Shown here in pieces: positions 31,694-40,711 of a stretch of DNA of 64,000 nucleotides. This DNA comes from Ignavibacteria bacterium (GTDB taxonomy: Bacteria > Bacteroidota > Ignavibacteria > Tepidaquicellales > Tepidaquicellaceae): assembly GCA_016716125.1 (NCBI GenBank), contig JADJWZ010000041.1, positions 124,001 through 188,000 of the forward strand. The letters run 5' to 3'. Within the stretch, counting starts at the first letter, position 1. Every line of letters begins with the position of its first letter. Position numbers and translations under genes: made by a program. The notes under the pieces were generated by a model that made no database searches, was not told where the DNA came from, and was given only the letters and a program-made list of their open reading frames with translations.

Positions 31694-32041
31694 ATGGCAA
31701 AAACTAAACAGCAAAATTTACATGCGATAAAAGCAAAGAAACAAAAAAGAGATCAGAGTCATCTGCATTTCGCCATGACTTCAAAAAATTACTATATTAT
31801 AGGAGCAGGTATATTCCTAATAATTCTTGGATATATTCTGATGAATGAAAATTCCGTATCCGGATTTTTACCGACTATCGTTGCGCCTATACTTCTTATT
31901 GCAGGATATTGTGTGGTGATCCCGGTGGGAATTCTTTACAAAGGAAAAGAATTAACAACTGAAGAAACAGTAATAGATACACATAAGCCGGAAAGTAAAA
32001 GTAATGTAACTTCTTCTTCATCAAATGTGAAGACAGCTTAG
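31694..32041 (+). CDS. Small membrane protein, DUF3098-like
   Basis: A 115-residue protein with a basic N-terminus (KAKKQKRDQSHLHFAMTSKN), then two membrane segments (YYIIGAGIFLIILGYILM and FLPTIVAPILLIAGYCVVIP) and a serine/threonine-rich tail. The arrangement matches the Bacteroidota DUF3098 family, whose genes often accompany cell-division or envelope genes. It starts 5 bases after the peptidase stop and ends 25 bases before the tmRNA. Confidence 0.65.
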   Translation: MAKTKQQNLHAIKAKKQKRDQSHLHFAMTSKNYYIIGAGIFLIILGYILMNENSVSGFLPTIVAPILLIAGYCVVIPVGILYKGKELTTEETVIDTHKPESKSNVTSSSSNVKTA

Positions 32042-32066
32042 ATTAAAAAATGTTCTTTAAAATTTC

Positions 32067-32427
32067 GGGAATGCAACGGTTTCGACGGGAAGAAAGATGT
32101 TTAGAACTGCATTTAGTGTTGCTGCTATCACTTTAAAAAAGTAGAAAACAATAAAAAACAACAACGTAGAAAATAACTACGCAATGGCTGCTTAATTTAA
32201 AGCAACCTCTCTTTGAGAGTTCCCGCTTATCGGGATTTTTGAAGTGATCATTTAGATAAGATAGTTCCGGATGTTTTCTGAGCGTACGGAATGAAACTAA
32301 ATCAGAATAGCAATTTAACCGGTCAGTCTTTCGAAAGGTGAATTGTGAAACTTACAGGTAAAGACTAAAAATGTAGAAGTTTTAATGGTCTTCTTTTCGG
32401 ACCCGAGTTCGACTCTCGGCATTTCCA
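32067..32427 (+). ncRNA. ssrA: Transfer-messenger RNA (tmRNA)
   Basis: tmRNA rescues stalled ribosomes by acting first as an alanyl-tRNA and then as a template for a degradation tag. The 5' end has the hallmark GGGAATGCAACGGTTTCGAC and the 3' end the T-arm CCGAGTTCGACTCTCGG followed by GCATTTCC-A. Eight acceptor pairs form between 32067-32074 and 32419-32426, with one G-U wobble. The tag frame ends AAT AAC TAC GCA ATG GCT GCT TAA (stop at 32193-32195), giving a tag ending NNVENNYAMAA; the resume codon is probably near 32157. CCA is not encoded. The terminal AA is the usual protease signal. Confidence 0.95.
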
Positions 32428-32430
32428 CTT

Positions 32431-33405
32431 TTAAATCAAGGGAAGTATTTTATGAATTTTTTCCAAAATACTTCCCGCTTTTATTCCATCCATATTATTT
32501 TCATTTCCTGAAAAAATAACTTCATTAATATCCGACAGCGGTCTGAATTTTTCAAAGTTCCATCTGACGTCAGAGTAAATACCTATAACAGGTTTATTAA
32601 GCGCTGAACATATGTGCACCGCAGATGTATCAGGAGTTATAATCAAATCACAAAAGTTTATCACTGCTGCAAATTTATAAAAACTTATTGTCTCAATATA
32701 TTGTACATCGGTATTTCCCGTTTTATTAATGATTTCGAAAATATCGCTTTTATCATTTTTCATACCGGTAATAAAAAAATTAAAACCGTTCGTAAGTTTT
32801 AATTGATTAAATACTTCAATCCAGACCTCAACACTCAGCACTCTGCTTTCACTGCCTGCTGAATAATTTATCAAAACATTTTTCTTCCCTTTGTACTTCA
32901 CCAGTTCATTTTCTATAGCATTGATCTCAATATCAGGAATTGAAATTTCAGGTCTTACATAACTGCTGAAAGTCTCTTTAGTATTCGTAAAAAAATTTAT
33001 TGGAGATAAATTAATATCTACTCCATGTGAACCAAATGTATAATCGTTTAATGAATCCGTGAAAACAGGAATTTCATAATTAAATCCCAAAGATCTTTCG
33101 GGTTTGATATTTTTAACAAGCATATTTGATGTACTCGAATACATATTCTTAGTATCTATCCAGTAATTTATATCAGACGATCTAAGCTTAATGAAAGATT
33201 TTAACACGGAAAAGTTTTTTTTGAATACAATTACTTTATCAACTGAGGAATTTTCTTCGGGTATATATGAATTATTTTCAGATGCAAGTACAGTTAAATT
33301 ATATTCAGGGAAAATATTTTTAAGCTTTCCGAAAAGGGGAGTAGTTAAGATCATATCTCCGATTTTACCGATCTGAACAACGACAATCGATTTATTTTTC
33401 TTCAA
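32431..33405 (-). CDS. Glycosyltransferase family 9 (heptosyltransferase-like)
   Basis: A 324-residue GT-B enzyme related to ADP-heptose:LPS heptosyltransferases. The N-terminus has SIVVVQIGKIGDMILTTPLF, the family's opening motif; the C-terminal donor domain has VLINYSAGSESRVLS, FFITGMKNDKSD and the conserved FCDLIITPDTSAVHICSALN with the HI-S-AL nucleotide site. It probably adds sugars to the lipopolysaccharide core or another envelope glycan. It is the last gene of the minus-strand rpmH cluster, 10 bases after yidC, and converges on the tmRNA with only 3 bases between them. Confidence 0.87.
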   Translation of the reverse strand: MKKNKSIVVVQIGKIGDMILTTPLFGKLKNIFPEYNLTVLASENNSYIPEENSSVDKVIVFKKNFSVLKSFIKLRSSDINYWIDTKNMYSSTSNMLVKNIKPERSLGFNYEIPVFTDSLNDYTFGSHGVDINLSPINFFTNTKETFSSYVRPEISIPDIEINAIENELVKYKGKKNVLINYSAGSESRVLSVEVWIEVFNQLKLTNGFNFFITGMKNDKSDIFEIINKTGNTDVQYIETISFYKFAAVINFCDLIITPDTSAVHICSALNKPVIGIYSDVRWNFEKFRPLSDINEVIFSGNENNMDGIKAGSILEKIHKILPLI

Positions 33406-33414
33406 AACAGCAGT

Positions 33415-35271
33415 CTACTTCTTCAGCTTTTTAGCGCTCTTTTGCGATGCATTTCCGTTTTTACTCTCTATCACTGTGGCTTTAACTGTTTTCATTCCGT
33501 CTTCGGTATTTTCCTCTTTTTTCTTTGTGTACCATTGCTGAATTATTGTAAATAGGTTAAATGAGAAATAATAAAGGTTCAGTCCGGAAGGAAAACTGAA
33601 AAACAATAGTGTAAGCATAATCGGCATAATATAAACAAGTGCTTTCTGTTTCGGATCTGTCATAGTCATCTTTTGCTGTATGAACATTGTAATTCCCATC
33701 AGTAATGCAATTCCCGAAATCTCATTTATCCCAAACAGCGGGATCTTGAAAGGAAGCGTAAGAATCACATCCGGCGCTGAGAGGTCTTTTATCCAGAGAA
33801 AGCTTGCATGTCTTAATTCTATAGTCGAATTAAAAACTCCGAAGAGAGCATACAGAATAGGCAGCTGCAAAAGCATAGGCAGGCATCCTCCGGCGGGATT
33901 TATTTTTTCTTCCTTATACAACTTCATGATCTGCTGATTGGCTTTTACCGGATCATCTTTATATTTTTCCCTGATTGCAGTGATCTTCGGATTTACCTGT
34001 GACAGCTTCTTCATTGAATTCATCTGTGTTTTAGTCAGCGGATTCAATACTATCTTAAGTAACAGCGCAAATAAAATAATTACAAGTCCCCAGCTCGGTA
34101 TAAAAGAATGTAAAAATAAAAAAACCGGAAGTATCATATACTGAGCAATAGGTCGGACAATAAAATCAAGTGAAAATCTTAAAGTCTTTTCAAGCTCGAG
34201 TGAATATGATTTTAAAAGACTGTAATCAAGCGGAGTAATTAATATCTTAAAAGTTGAATTTTCAAGACCCGGATTTTTAATATCCATTTTCACCGCGATG
34301 GAATAATTTTCCAGAGTACCCTGATCCTTCAAGTTCTCCTTATATCCCGATAGATAAGCGCCGTCACCTTTTCTGCTTTCAGGAATTATGAACAGTCCGA
34401 AATATTTCGTTCTCATACTGACATAATCCGTATTCCCGTTCAGGTCTTCTTTGTATGATTCCTGAACATCTGTTGCGTCAATGTATTCGAGCTCTCCGCC
34501 CATATGCGCTGAAGCTTCTGCAAAAGTCGCTTCCTGATCGCTTCTGAATTCAGACATATTAAGTGAGGATTCCCAGACGACCTGATACTTATTATCAGAA
34601 ATAAACTTACCCGGATTAATAAATTCATAGTTTACATCAAAATCATATTTATCAGGATGGAAACTGTATGTCTTAATAATTTTTTCAGTACTGTCGTCTG
34701 ATATGATAAGTGTAAATTTCAGTTTAAATGTGCCATCTTTGGTTACTTCTATTTTTTTATTATTTTCATAATCAGAAGCGAAAACAAAATCCCTTGTATT
34801 AACTGATCTGCCTTCTTTGGATGTGAAAAGCAGATGCAACTCCTTACCTTTTTTCCAGTCCACAAGCTGAAGAGGTTTTTTCTCCCAGGTTTCAGTATTT
34901 TTAATGGTGTACATTTTCAGACCGCCGCCGTAATTGGTGAATTCAATTTCAGTCAGATCATTGGAAACAGTAATGGTCTTTTCCTTTTCAGCGCCGGGAT
35001 ATTTTATTGACTTAGTATAAAATTTATTACCATAAACTAATTTAAGAGAATCTTCCAATACAGATGAACTTTTGACAGTGTCCTTTAAGCTTAAAGTATC
35101 TTCAGTAATTACTGTATTTTCTGTGCCGGGTTTTTCCGTTGAAGTAAGTGAAGTGTCCTGAGTCTTTTTTAAATTCTGCTGCGTTCTTTGCTGATTACCG
35201 GAATTCCAGTAAAGCCAAACCATCAATACGATGCCGATTAATATAAAACCAAATACCGATCTTTTATCCAT
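33415..35271 (-). CDS. yidC: Membrane protein insertase YidC
   Basis: A 618-residue insertase of the gram-negative type. An N-terminal membrane anchor (VFGFILIGIVLMVWLYW) is followed by a large periplasmic beta-domain (about residues 80-345) and the conserved insertase core: SWGLVIILFALLLKIVLNPL, MKKLSQVNPKITAIREKYKD, INPAGGCLPMLLQLPILYAL and PSGLNLYYFSFNLFTIIQQW. The core hydrophilic-groove region is intact and the tail is lysine-rich. It inserts inner-membrane proteins with or without Sec. It lies in the classic rpmH-rnpA-yidD-yidC order, 43 bases after yidD. Confidence 0.96.
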   Translation of the reverse strand: MDKRSVFGFILIGIVLMVWLYWNSGNQQRTQQNLKKTQDTSLTSTEKPGTENTVITEDTLSLKDTVKSSSVLEDSLKLVYGNKFYTKSIKYPGAEKEKTITVSNDLTEIEFTNYGGGLKMYTIKNTETWEKKPLQLVDWKKGKELHLLFTSKEGRSVNTRDFVFASDYENNKKIEVTKDGTFKLKFTLIISDDSTEKIIKTYSFHPDKYDFDVNYEFINPGKFISDNKYQVVWESSLNMSEFRSDQEATFAEASAHMGGELEYIDATDVQESYKEDLNGNTDYVSMRTKYFGLFIIPESRKGDGAYLSGYKENLKDQGTLENYSIAVKMDIKNPGLENSTFKILITPLDYSLLKSYSLELEKTLRFSLDFIVRPIAQYMILPVFLFLHSFIPSWGLVIILFALLLKIVLNPLTKTQMNSMKKLSQVNPKITAIREKYKDDPVKANQQIMKLYKEEKINPAGGCLPMLLQLPILYALFGVFNSTIELRHASFLWIKDLSAPDVILTLPFKIPLFGINEISGIALLMGITMFIQQKMTMTDPKQKALVYIMPIMLTLLFFSFPSGLNLYYFSFNLFTIIQQWYTKKKEENTEDGMKTVKATVIESKNGNASQKSAKKLKK

Positions 35272-35314
35272 TTATAATATTATAATATTTGTATTGTAAA
35301 GATTAGATTAAAAT

Positions 35315-35575
35315 TCATTTAATTTTCTGATAAAAATTATTTTGCTTATGCGAACGGTCTTTTTGCTCAGGGACAGGATCATAGCCGCATTTACAAAACG
35401 GATTGCATCTCAAAATTCTTCTGACAGTAAGATAGGATCCTTTGAAAAACCCATGTACTCGGAAAGCTTCAATACTGTATTCTGAACACGAAGGCTCAAA
35501 TCTGCATGAATCAGGAAGTAACGGCGAGATAAATAATTTGTAGAATCTGATTATATATATTGCTATTATACTCAA
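35315..35575 (-). CDS. yidD: Membrane protein insertion efficiency factor YidD
   Basis: An 86-residue protein with the full family signature: RFYKLFISPLLPDSCRFEPS, then CSEYSIEAFRVHGFFKGSYL and RILRCNPFCKCGYDPVP. The conserved cysteines are all present. YidD is a small membrane-associated helper of YidC-dependent insertion. Its ATG overlaps the rnpA stop by 4 bases, indicating translational coupling. Confidence 0.95.
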   Translation of the reverse strand: MSIIAIYIIRFYKLFISPLLPDSCRFEPSCSEYSIEAFRVHGFFKGSYLTVRRILRCNPFCKCGYDPVPEQKDRSHKQNNFYQKIK

Positions 35576-36030
35576 CTGTATTTTTCTTCTAAATATAACT
35601 TAATTTTTGAATTCAGTAATTTCATTTCACTTTCCACAAAACTCATTTTAGTCATTGGAAATTCTTTAAAGTGATTATAGCCGTTAAGACTCAGAGTATA
35701 AACCACATAAATTATTTTTCCTTTGGCTTCCGTATCGAGTTTATTTAATCTGTAGGATTCTCTGAATAATCTTTTTATCCTGTTGCGGAAAAAAGATTTA
35801 CTGATTGACTTTTTACCAATAATAAAGCCCACTTTTACATTTTGAGTATCAAGCGGGCTGAATATTTTTTTATTAAGTGGCTCTTTATCTTTCGAATGAA
35901 TGTATGCTTTTACAAACCCGGTCTGAATTATTTTAGAGTCATTCAGAATTTCCGAAAAAATACTGAAACCGCGGATTATATTTTTTCTTTTAAGACTTCT
36001 GTCTCCGTTAGAATAATCAGATTTTTTCAT
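35572..36030 (-). CDS. rnpA: Ribonuclease P protein component
   Basis: A 152-residue protein subunit of RNase P, which binds the P RNA and helps cleave tRNA leaders. The family core VGFIIGKKSISKSFFRNRIK followed by RLFRESYRLNK contains the basic RNR RNA-binding motif. The protein is longer than most (about 120 residues) at its N-terminus, which is weakly conserved (KRKNIIRGFSIFSEIL still fits the usual opening). It lies 28 bases after rpmH, the conserved arrangement. Confidence 0.93.
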   Translation of the reverse strand: MKKSDYSNGDRSLKRKNIIRGFSIFSEILNDSKIIQTGFVKAYIHSKDKEPLNKKIFSPLDTQNVKVGFIIGKKSISKSFFRNRIKRLFRESYRLNKLDTEAKGKIIYVVYTLSLNGYNHFKEFPMTKMSFVESEMKLLNSKIKLYLEEKYS

Positions 36031-36058
36031 CAGGAAAAAACATTTTCCCTATTTGCAA

Positions 36059-36217
36059 TTACGGGTGTCTTGTAAATTCATCACTGACAGTTAATTTCTT
36101 TCTGCCTTTGGCTCTTCTTCTCGCAAGCACTTTTCTGCCGTTTTTGGTTGCCATTCTCTCTCTGAAGCCATGCTTATTTTTTCTCTTTCTGTTACTTGGT
36201 TGATATGTTCTTTTCAT
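36059..36217 (-). CDS. rpmH: 50S ribosomal protein L34
   Basis: A 52-residue gene. Translation on the minus strand gives MKRTYQPSNRKRKNKHGFRE, followed by RMATKNGRKVLARRRAKGRK and ending TVSDEFTRHP. This is an exact L34 pattern: the MKRTYQPS opening, HGFRERM turn and RRRAKGRKKL tail. It heads the rpmH-rnpA-yidD-yidC cluster. In many bacteria dnaA lies upstream of rpmH, but here the upstream neighbour across 216 bases is a sodium:solute symporter. Confidence 0.96.
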   Translation of the reverse strand: MKRTYQPSNRKRKNKHGFRERMATKNGRKVLARRRAKGRKKLTVSDEFTRHP

Positions 36218-36433
36218 TTCAGATTTTTATAAATAAGTTTTAAAAATACTCATATTAATGAAAAATAACAAGGAATTGATTTACCCTCTGCAGTGAATTT
36301 TTTTTAAATTAATATCGAACACGGTTTATACATTAATCTCAATTCTGAATTTCATTTCCTGAATGAAAATACTGTGTTTCTATTTTAAAATATATGGTTT
36401 AAATTGCCGAAATTAAATTTATAACAATTCCGG

Positions 36434-38200
36434 ATGCATATTTCAGACTGGTTAATTGTTTTTATCTACTTCGTTTTATCCTTTGCAGTTGGAATTTATT
36501 ATTCCAAGAGATCAGGCGGGACGACAGAGAATTTTTTCCTTTCGGGAAGAAAGCTGACGTGGTGGCTGGCCGGACTGTCTATGGTTGCAACAACCTTTGC
36601 AGCTGATACACCGCTTGCCGTTGCAGAACTTGTAGGACAAAACGGCATAGCAGGTAACTGGCTCTGGTGGAATATGCTAATCGGCGGTATGCTGACAGTA
36701 TTTTTCTTCGCTCGTTTATGGAGGAGAGCAAATATTCTTACGGATGTTGAATTTATTGAACTCCGATACTCCGGAAAGTCAGCGGCATTTCTCAGAGGTT
36801 TCAAAGCAATTTACATGGGAATTTTTATGAATACCATTATCATGGGATGGGTAAATCTTGCCATGATAAAAATTCTGCTCGGTATGTTCCCGGAATATGT
36901 GAATGCCGATAACGCAATTTATTATGTCGGCGCTTGTATGCTCTTTACAGCAATTTATTCCGCAATTTCCGGACTCTGGGGAGTTGCCGTTAATGATGCG
37001 TTTCAGTTTTTGCTGGCTATGGGCGGATGTATTATCTTAGCAGTAATAGTAGTCAACTCTCCGGAGATCGGAGGCATTGAAGGAATGAAAGCAAAACTTC
37101 CCGACTGGGCTCTTCGGTTTACTCCGGAGATCTCATCAGATAGCTCTGCAAATAATGAAACTTCCGCAGGCGGAATTTTAGCTTTGACAATTTCATCTTT
37201 CCTTGCATTTATCGGACTGCAGTGGTGGGCTTCATGGTATCCGGGCGCAGAGCCCGGCGGCGGCGGATATGTAGCTCAGAGAATGATGAGCGCTAAGGAT
37301 GAAAAAAATTCTCTATTTGCAACCCTGTTTTTTCAGGTAGCGCATTATTGTATCAGACCATGGCCATGGATCATAGTCGGCTTGTGCTCTCTTATTTTAT
37401 ATCCTGATCTTTCACAATCAGATAAAGGACTTGGGTTTGTTAAAGCTATGAATGACTATTTACCCCCCGGACTTAAAGGACTTTTGCTCGCGGCATTTTT
37501 TGCAGCTTATATGTCAACTATTGCTACTCATCTTAACTGGGGCACTTCATATTTTATAAATGATTTTTACAGAAGATTTATTTCAGAGAATAAAAGCGAA
37601 AAGCATTATGTAGTAATTGCAAGAGTGATGACAATTGTTTTCATGTTCCTGTCAGTAATTGTAACAACTCAAATGACAAGCATCTCCGGCGTATGGAGTT
37701 TTCTGATTGAATGCGGCGCAGGTCTCGGACTGGTGCTTATCATGAGATGGTTCTGGTGGAGAGTAAATGCAATTGCAGAAATAGTGGCAACGATTACTCC
37801 GTTTATTGTGTATGGAATTTTATTCTTCGGAGACTTCGGTGTTAAATTTCCGGAAACATTATTTATCATAGTGCCGATCACTACACTTGCATGGATCGTA
37901 ACAGTATACATTACAAAACCAACTGATCACGAAAAGCTCGGAACATTTTACAGAAGAGTTCATCCCGGCGGAATTGGCTGGAAAAAGATCTCCGATAAAA
38001 TGCCTGAAGTAAAATCCGATACAGGATATTTTCTCCTTATGATAAACTGGCTTGCCGGAATAGTTATGGCATATTCTTTTCTCTTCGGTACAGGTAAAAT
38101 TATTTTAGGAGATTTATTATCCGGAATGCTTTTTATTATTACGGGAATTTTAGCAGGTCTTTTAATAAAAAGAAACTTCACAAAGACGGGATGGAATTAA
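36434..38200 (+). CDS. Sodium:solute symporter (SSS family)
   Basis: A 588-residue inner-membrane protein with about 13 predicted membrane segments. The N-terminus shows WLIVFIYFVLSFAVGIYYSK and GGTTENFFLSGRKLTWWLAG, the standard SSS opening, then LSMVATTFAADTPLAVAELV near the sodium site. FLAFIGLQWWASWYPGAEPG and LLAAFFAAYMSTIATHLNWG match the later conserved segments. SSS carriers import sugars, amino acids or vitamins with sodium; the WWASWYPG-type subgroup is common in Bacteroidota but its substrate is unknown. It is divergent from rpmH and followed 18 bases later by bcp. Confidence 0.9.
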   Translation: MHISDWLIVFIYFVLSFAVGIYYSKRSGGTTENFFLSGRKLTWWLAGLSMVATTFAADTPLAVAELVGQNGIAGNWLWWNMLIGGMLTVFFFARLWRRANILTDVEFIELRYSGKSAAFLRGFKAIYMGIFMNTIIMGWVNLAMIKILLGMFPEYVNADNAIYYVGACMLFTAIYSAISGLWGVAVNDAFQFLLAMGGCIILAVIVVNSPEIGGIEGMKAKLPDWALRFTPEISSDSSANNETSAGGILALTISSFLAFIGLQWWASWYPGAEPGGGGYVAQRMMSAKDEKNSLFATLFFQVAHYCIRPWPWIIVGLCSLILYPDLSQSDKGLGFVKAMNDYLPPGLKGLLLAAFFAAYMSTIATHLNWGTSYFINDFYRRFISENKSEKHYVVIARVMTIVFMFLSVIVTTQMTSISGVWSFLIECGAGLGLVLIMRWFWWRVNAIAEIVATITPFIVYGILFFGDFGVKFPETLFIIVPITTLAWIVTVYITKPTDHEKLGTFYRRVHPGGIGWKKISDKMPEVKSDTGYFLLMINWLAGIVMAYSFLFGTGKIILGDLLSGMLFIITGILAGLLIKRNFTKTGWN

Positions 38201-38218
38201 ATTTAAATTTAAAATACT

Positions 38219-38671
38219 ATGCTTAAGACAGGTGACAAAGCGCCGGACTTTACGCTGATAAGCGATACCGGTGAAAAAGTTAGTCTGAAAGATCTTAAAG
38301 GAAAAAAAGTAATCCTTTATTTTTATCCTAAGGATGATACTTCGGGCTGTACAAAGGAAGCATGCAGTTTCAGAGATAATATAAAAGTCATCGAAAAGAA
38401 AAATGCAGTTGTGATAGGTGTCAGTAAAGACAATACTTCTTCGCATCAGAAATTCAAAAAGAAATATGATCTGCCTTTTACATTATTGTCCGATGAGAAT
38501 CTTGATATGCTGAAAGAATACGATGTATGGAAAGAAAAAAGTATGTATGGCAGAAAATATATGGGAATTGAAAGAACAACATATATAATAGATGAGAAAG
38601 GAAAGATATCGCAAATTTTTAACAAAGTAAAAGTGGACGGTCATACGGAAGAAATATTGTCCAAGCTGTAA
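38219..38671 (+). CDS. bcp: Thioredoxin-dependent peroxiredoxin Bcp
   Basis: A 150-residue AhpC/TSA-fold peroxiredoxin that reduces hydrogen peroxide and organic peroxides. The active site YPKDDTSGCTKEACSFRD carries the peroxidatic Cys44 and the resolving Cys49 at the 5-residue spacing typical of Bcp/PrxQ. The MLKTGDKAPDFTLISDTG opening and YDVWKEKSMYGRKYMGIERT block are also typical. It lies 18 bases after the symporter gene and is probably co-transcribed with it. Confidence 0.95.
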   Translation: MLKTGDKAPDFTLISDTGEKVSLKDLKGKKVILYFYPKDDTSGCTKEACSFRDNIKVIEKKNAVVIGVSKDNTSSHQKFKKKYDLPFTLLSDENLDMLKEYDVWKEKSMYGRKYMGIERTTYIIDEKGKISQIFNKVKVDGHTEEILSKL

Positions 38672-38715
38672 TGAAAATTTAAAAATATTAATTTAGAAAT
38701 TACTAATTATATAAT

Positions 38716-39849
38716 TTGCCGGATAAAATTGAAATTTTAGAAGTCGGATCAGAAACGGAAAAAAATAAGTTCATAGAATTCCCGTATAAATTTTACAAAG
38801 GAAATAAATACTGGGTTGAGCCGTTAAGATTTGATGTGAAGAATAATCTTGATGAAAAGAAAAATCCATTTTACAAACATGCAAAGATCAAGCTATGGCT
38901 TGCTTACAAAAACGGCGAACTGTCCGGACGCATTGCAGGAATTATTAATGATACTCACAATAAATTCTATAATGACAAAGTCGGATTCTTCGGATTTTTT
39001 GAATCAGTGAATGACATCAATGTTTCTAACGCATTATTTGAAAAGGCGGCGGAGTTTGTAAAAGTAAACGGAATGGATACGCTGCGCGGTCCCGTAAATC
39101 CTTCTACCAATGACGAATGCGGTCTGCTCACGGACAGTTTCGATTCACCACCTGTTATGCTGATGCCGTATAATCCGGAATATTATCTCAAGCTTTACGA
39201 CAGTTTCGGACTTAAAAAAGCAAAGGATCTTTACGCATTATGGATCAGTAAAGACGTTATCAAAAACGAGCCGATGATGAATAAACTTAACAGGATCAGC
39301 GAGATGATTATTAAAAAAGAAAATCTGACAATCAGAAATGTTAATATGAAGGATTTTAAAAATGAAGTTCAGAAAGTACGGGAAATATACAATAACGCAT
39401 GGCAGGAAAACTGGGGCTTTGTGCCGATGACGGAGGAAGAGTTTAATTTCATTGCAGATAATCTGAAGCTTGCAGTTGATCCCGATTACGTTGAGTTTGC
39501 GGAAATAGACGGGAATCCTATCGGATTCTCACTTGCACTGCCTGATGTGAATCAGGCGATCAAAGGTCTGAACGGAAAACTTTTTCCTTTCGGATTTATT
39601 AAATTCCTTCTGAATAAAAAAAAGATAGATCAGCTGAGAGTTATAATTATGGGAGTGAAAAAGGAATATCATAAGAAAGGTATTGATGCAGTTTTTTACA
39701 GAAACATTATAAAAGCCGGTAACAGAAAGGGGATCAGAGGCGCAGAAATATCATGGGTGCTGGAAGATAACCTTGCGATGAAGCAGACAGCTGAAAAGCT
39801 CGGCGCTCATGTTTATAAAACTTACAGAATATTTGACAAAGCGTTATAA
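38716..39849 (+). CDS. Acyltransferase-like protein (GNAT fold, YghO-like)
   Basis: A 377-residue cytoplasmic protein starting with TTG. It opens IEILEVGSETEKNKFIEFPY and has YWVEPLRFDVKNNLD and LRGPVNPSTNDECGLL, blocks I associate with the YghO-like two-domain acetyltransferase family. The C-terminal part (about 200-377) resembles a GNAT domain: FAEIDGNPIGFSLALPD, VIIMGVKKEYHKKGIDAVFY and ISWVLEDNLAMKQTAEKLG. The substrate is unknown. The last 6 bases overlap the convergent arylamine N-acetyltransferase gene. Confidence 0.75.
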   Translation: MPDKIEILEVGSETEKNKFIEFPYKFYKGNKYWVEPLRFDVKNNLDEKKNPFYKHAKIKLWLAYKNGELSGRIAGIINDTHNKFYNDKVGFFGFFESVNDINVSNALFEKAAEFVKVNGMDTLRGPVNPSTNDECGLLTDSFDSPPVMLMPYNPEYYLKLYDSFGLKKAKDLYALWISKDVIKNEPMMNKLNRISEMIIKKENLTIRNVNMKDFKNEVQKVREIYNNAWQENWGFVPMTEEEFNFIADNLKLAVDPDYVEFAEIDGNPIGFSLALPDVNQAIKGLNGKLFPFGFIKFLLNKKKIDQLRVIIMGVKKEYHKKGIDAVFYRNIIKAGNRKGIRGAEISWVLEDNLAMKQTAEKLGAHVYKTYRIFDKAL

Positions 39850-40603
39850 TTTTATCTGAAAATACTCTGACAGTAATTTATCAAAATCTTTTTCTTCGCT
39901 TAACTCAGTAATTTTTTTCTCACCTGACTTAGTCAATGTAAGTTTAGTATTGCTTAATGAAATTCTTCCGTTAGCGGTAGCAATTGAGCAGATCCTGTTT
40001 TTCGTAAAGTGAGAATTTTCTGAAGTCTGCTGATACTCATTCATTTCTTCAAAATCTTTCCATTGTCTTTCAGCGGTTTTAAATTTATACCCTTCATTAA
40101 AATCAATTTCGTCCGCAGAATTCATCAGTATAAATTCATCATCTCCTGCCTTCGTAATCTTGAAAAATCCTGCATCGTCTTTTTGAATTATTTCTGTTTC
40201 AAATAAAAGCGGAGATATAAAATTATCTCCAAAGCCGACATCTGCGAGATAAGTCTTTCCTTTTTTATCAAAATTAACGATCAGAGCCATATGATCATAC
40301 TCCGGACCCCAGCCGCCTTTCCCGTCGCTGACACGGGCGGAAATCATTCTCACATTAAAGCCGATTTCCTTTAATAGAAGGTAGAACATTCCATTGAGTT
40401 CGTAACAGTAACCTCCTCTTCTTTCAATAAGAATTTTATTGAAAAGATGATCTTTGTCGAGTATTAGCTTTTTTGTTTAAATGTATATCGAGATTTTCGA
40501 AAGGGATGCTGAGAAGATGATGTCTGTGAATTTCAGTTAAGACCTCTATTGAAGGGGTAATTTCTCCGGCATAGTTAATTCTTAGTAAGTAATCTTTCAG
40601 CAC
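39844..40603 (-). CDS. Arylamine N-acetyltransferase, frameshifted
   Basis: NAT enzymes transfer acetyl from acetyl-CoA to arylamines and hydrazines using a Cys-His-Asp triad. The C-terminal piece (39844-40389) has EYDHMALIVNFD (histidine) and LADVGFGDNF (aspartate). Translating upstream gives ILIERRGGYCYELNGMFYLL with the catalytic cysteine in the same frame, and, after a break near 40465, EIHRHHLLSIPFENLDIHLN and a GTG start at about 40603. All three triad residues are therefore encoded and one frameshift separates the start. The break lies in an A-rich run (on this strand), so sequencing error is likely. Confidence 0.82.
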
Positions 40604-40711
40604 TATAATTTTCTTTTTACTGCAATTTTAAATTCCTAATCTAAATTGCAATTACAAAAGATTTACCTTAATTTTGTAAAACAATTTTTTAAAATCAATA
40701 AATACTAAAGA

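Noticed and set aside
36218..36433. Replication origin upstream of rpmH
   Set aside because: No dnaA gene, no TTATCCACA-type DnaA boxes and no repeat clusters in the gap.
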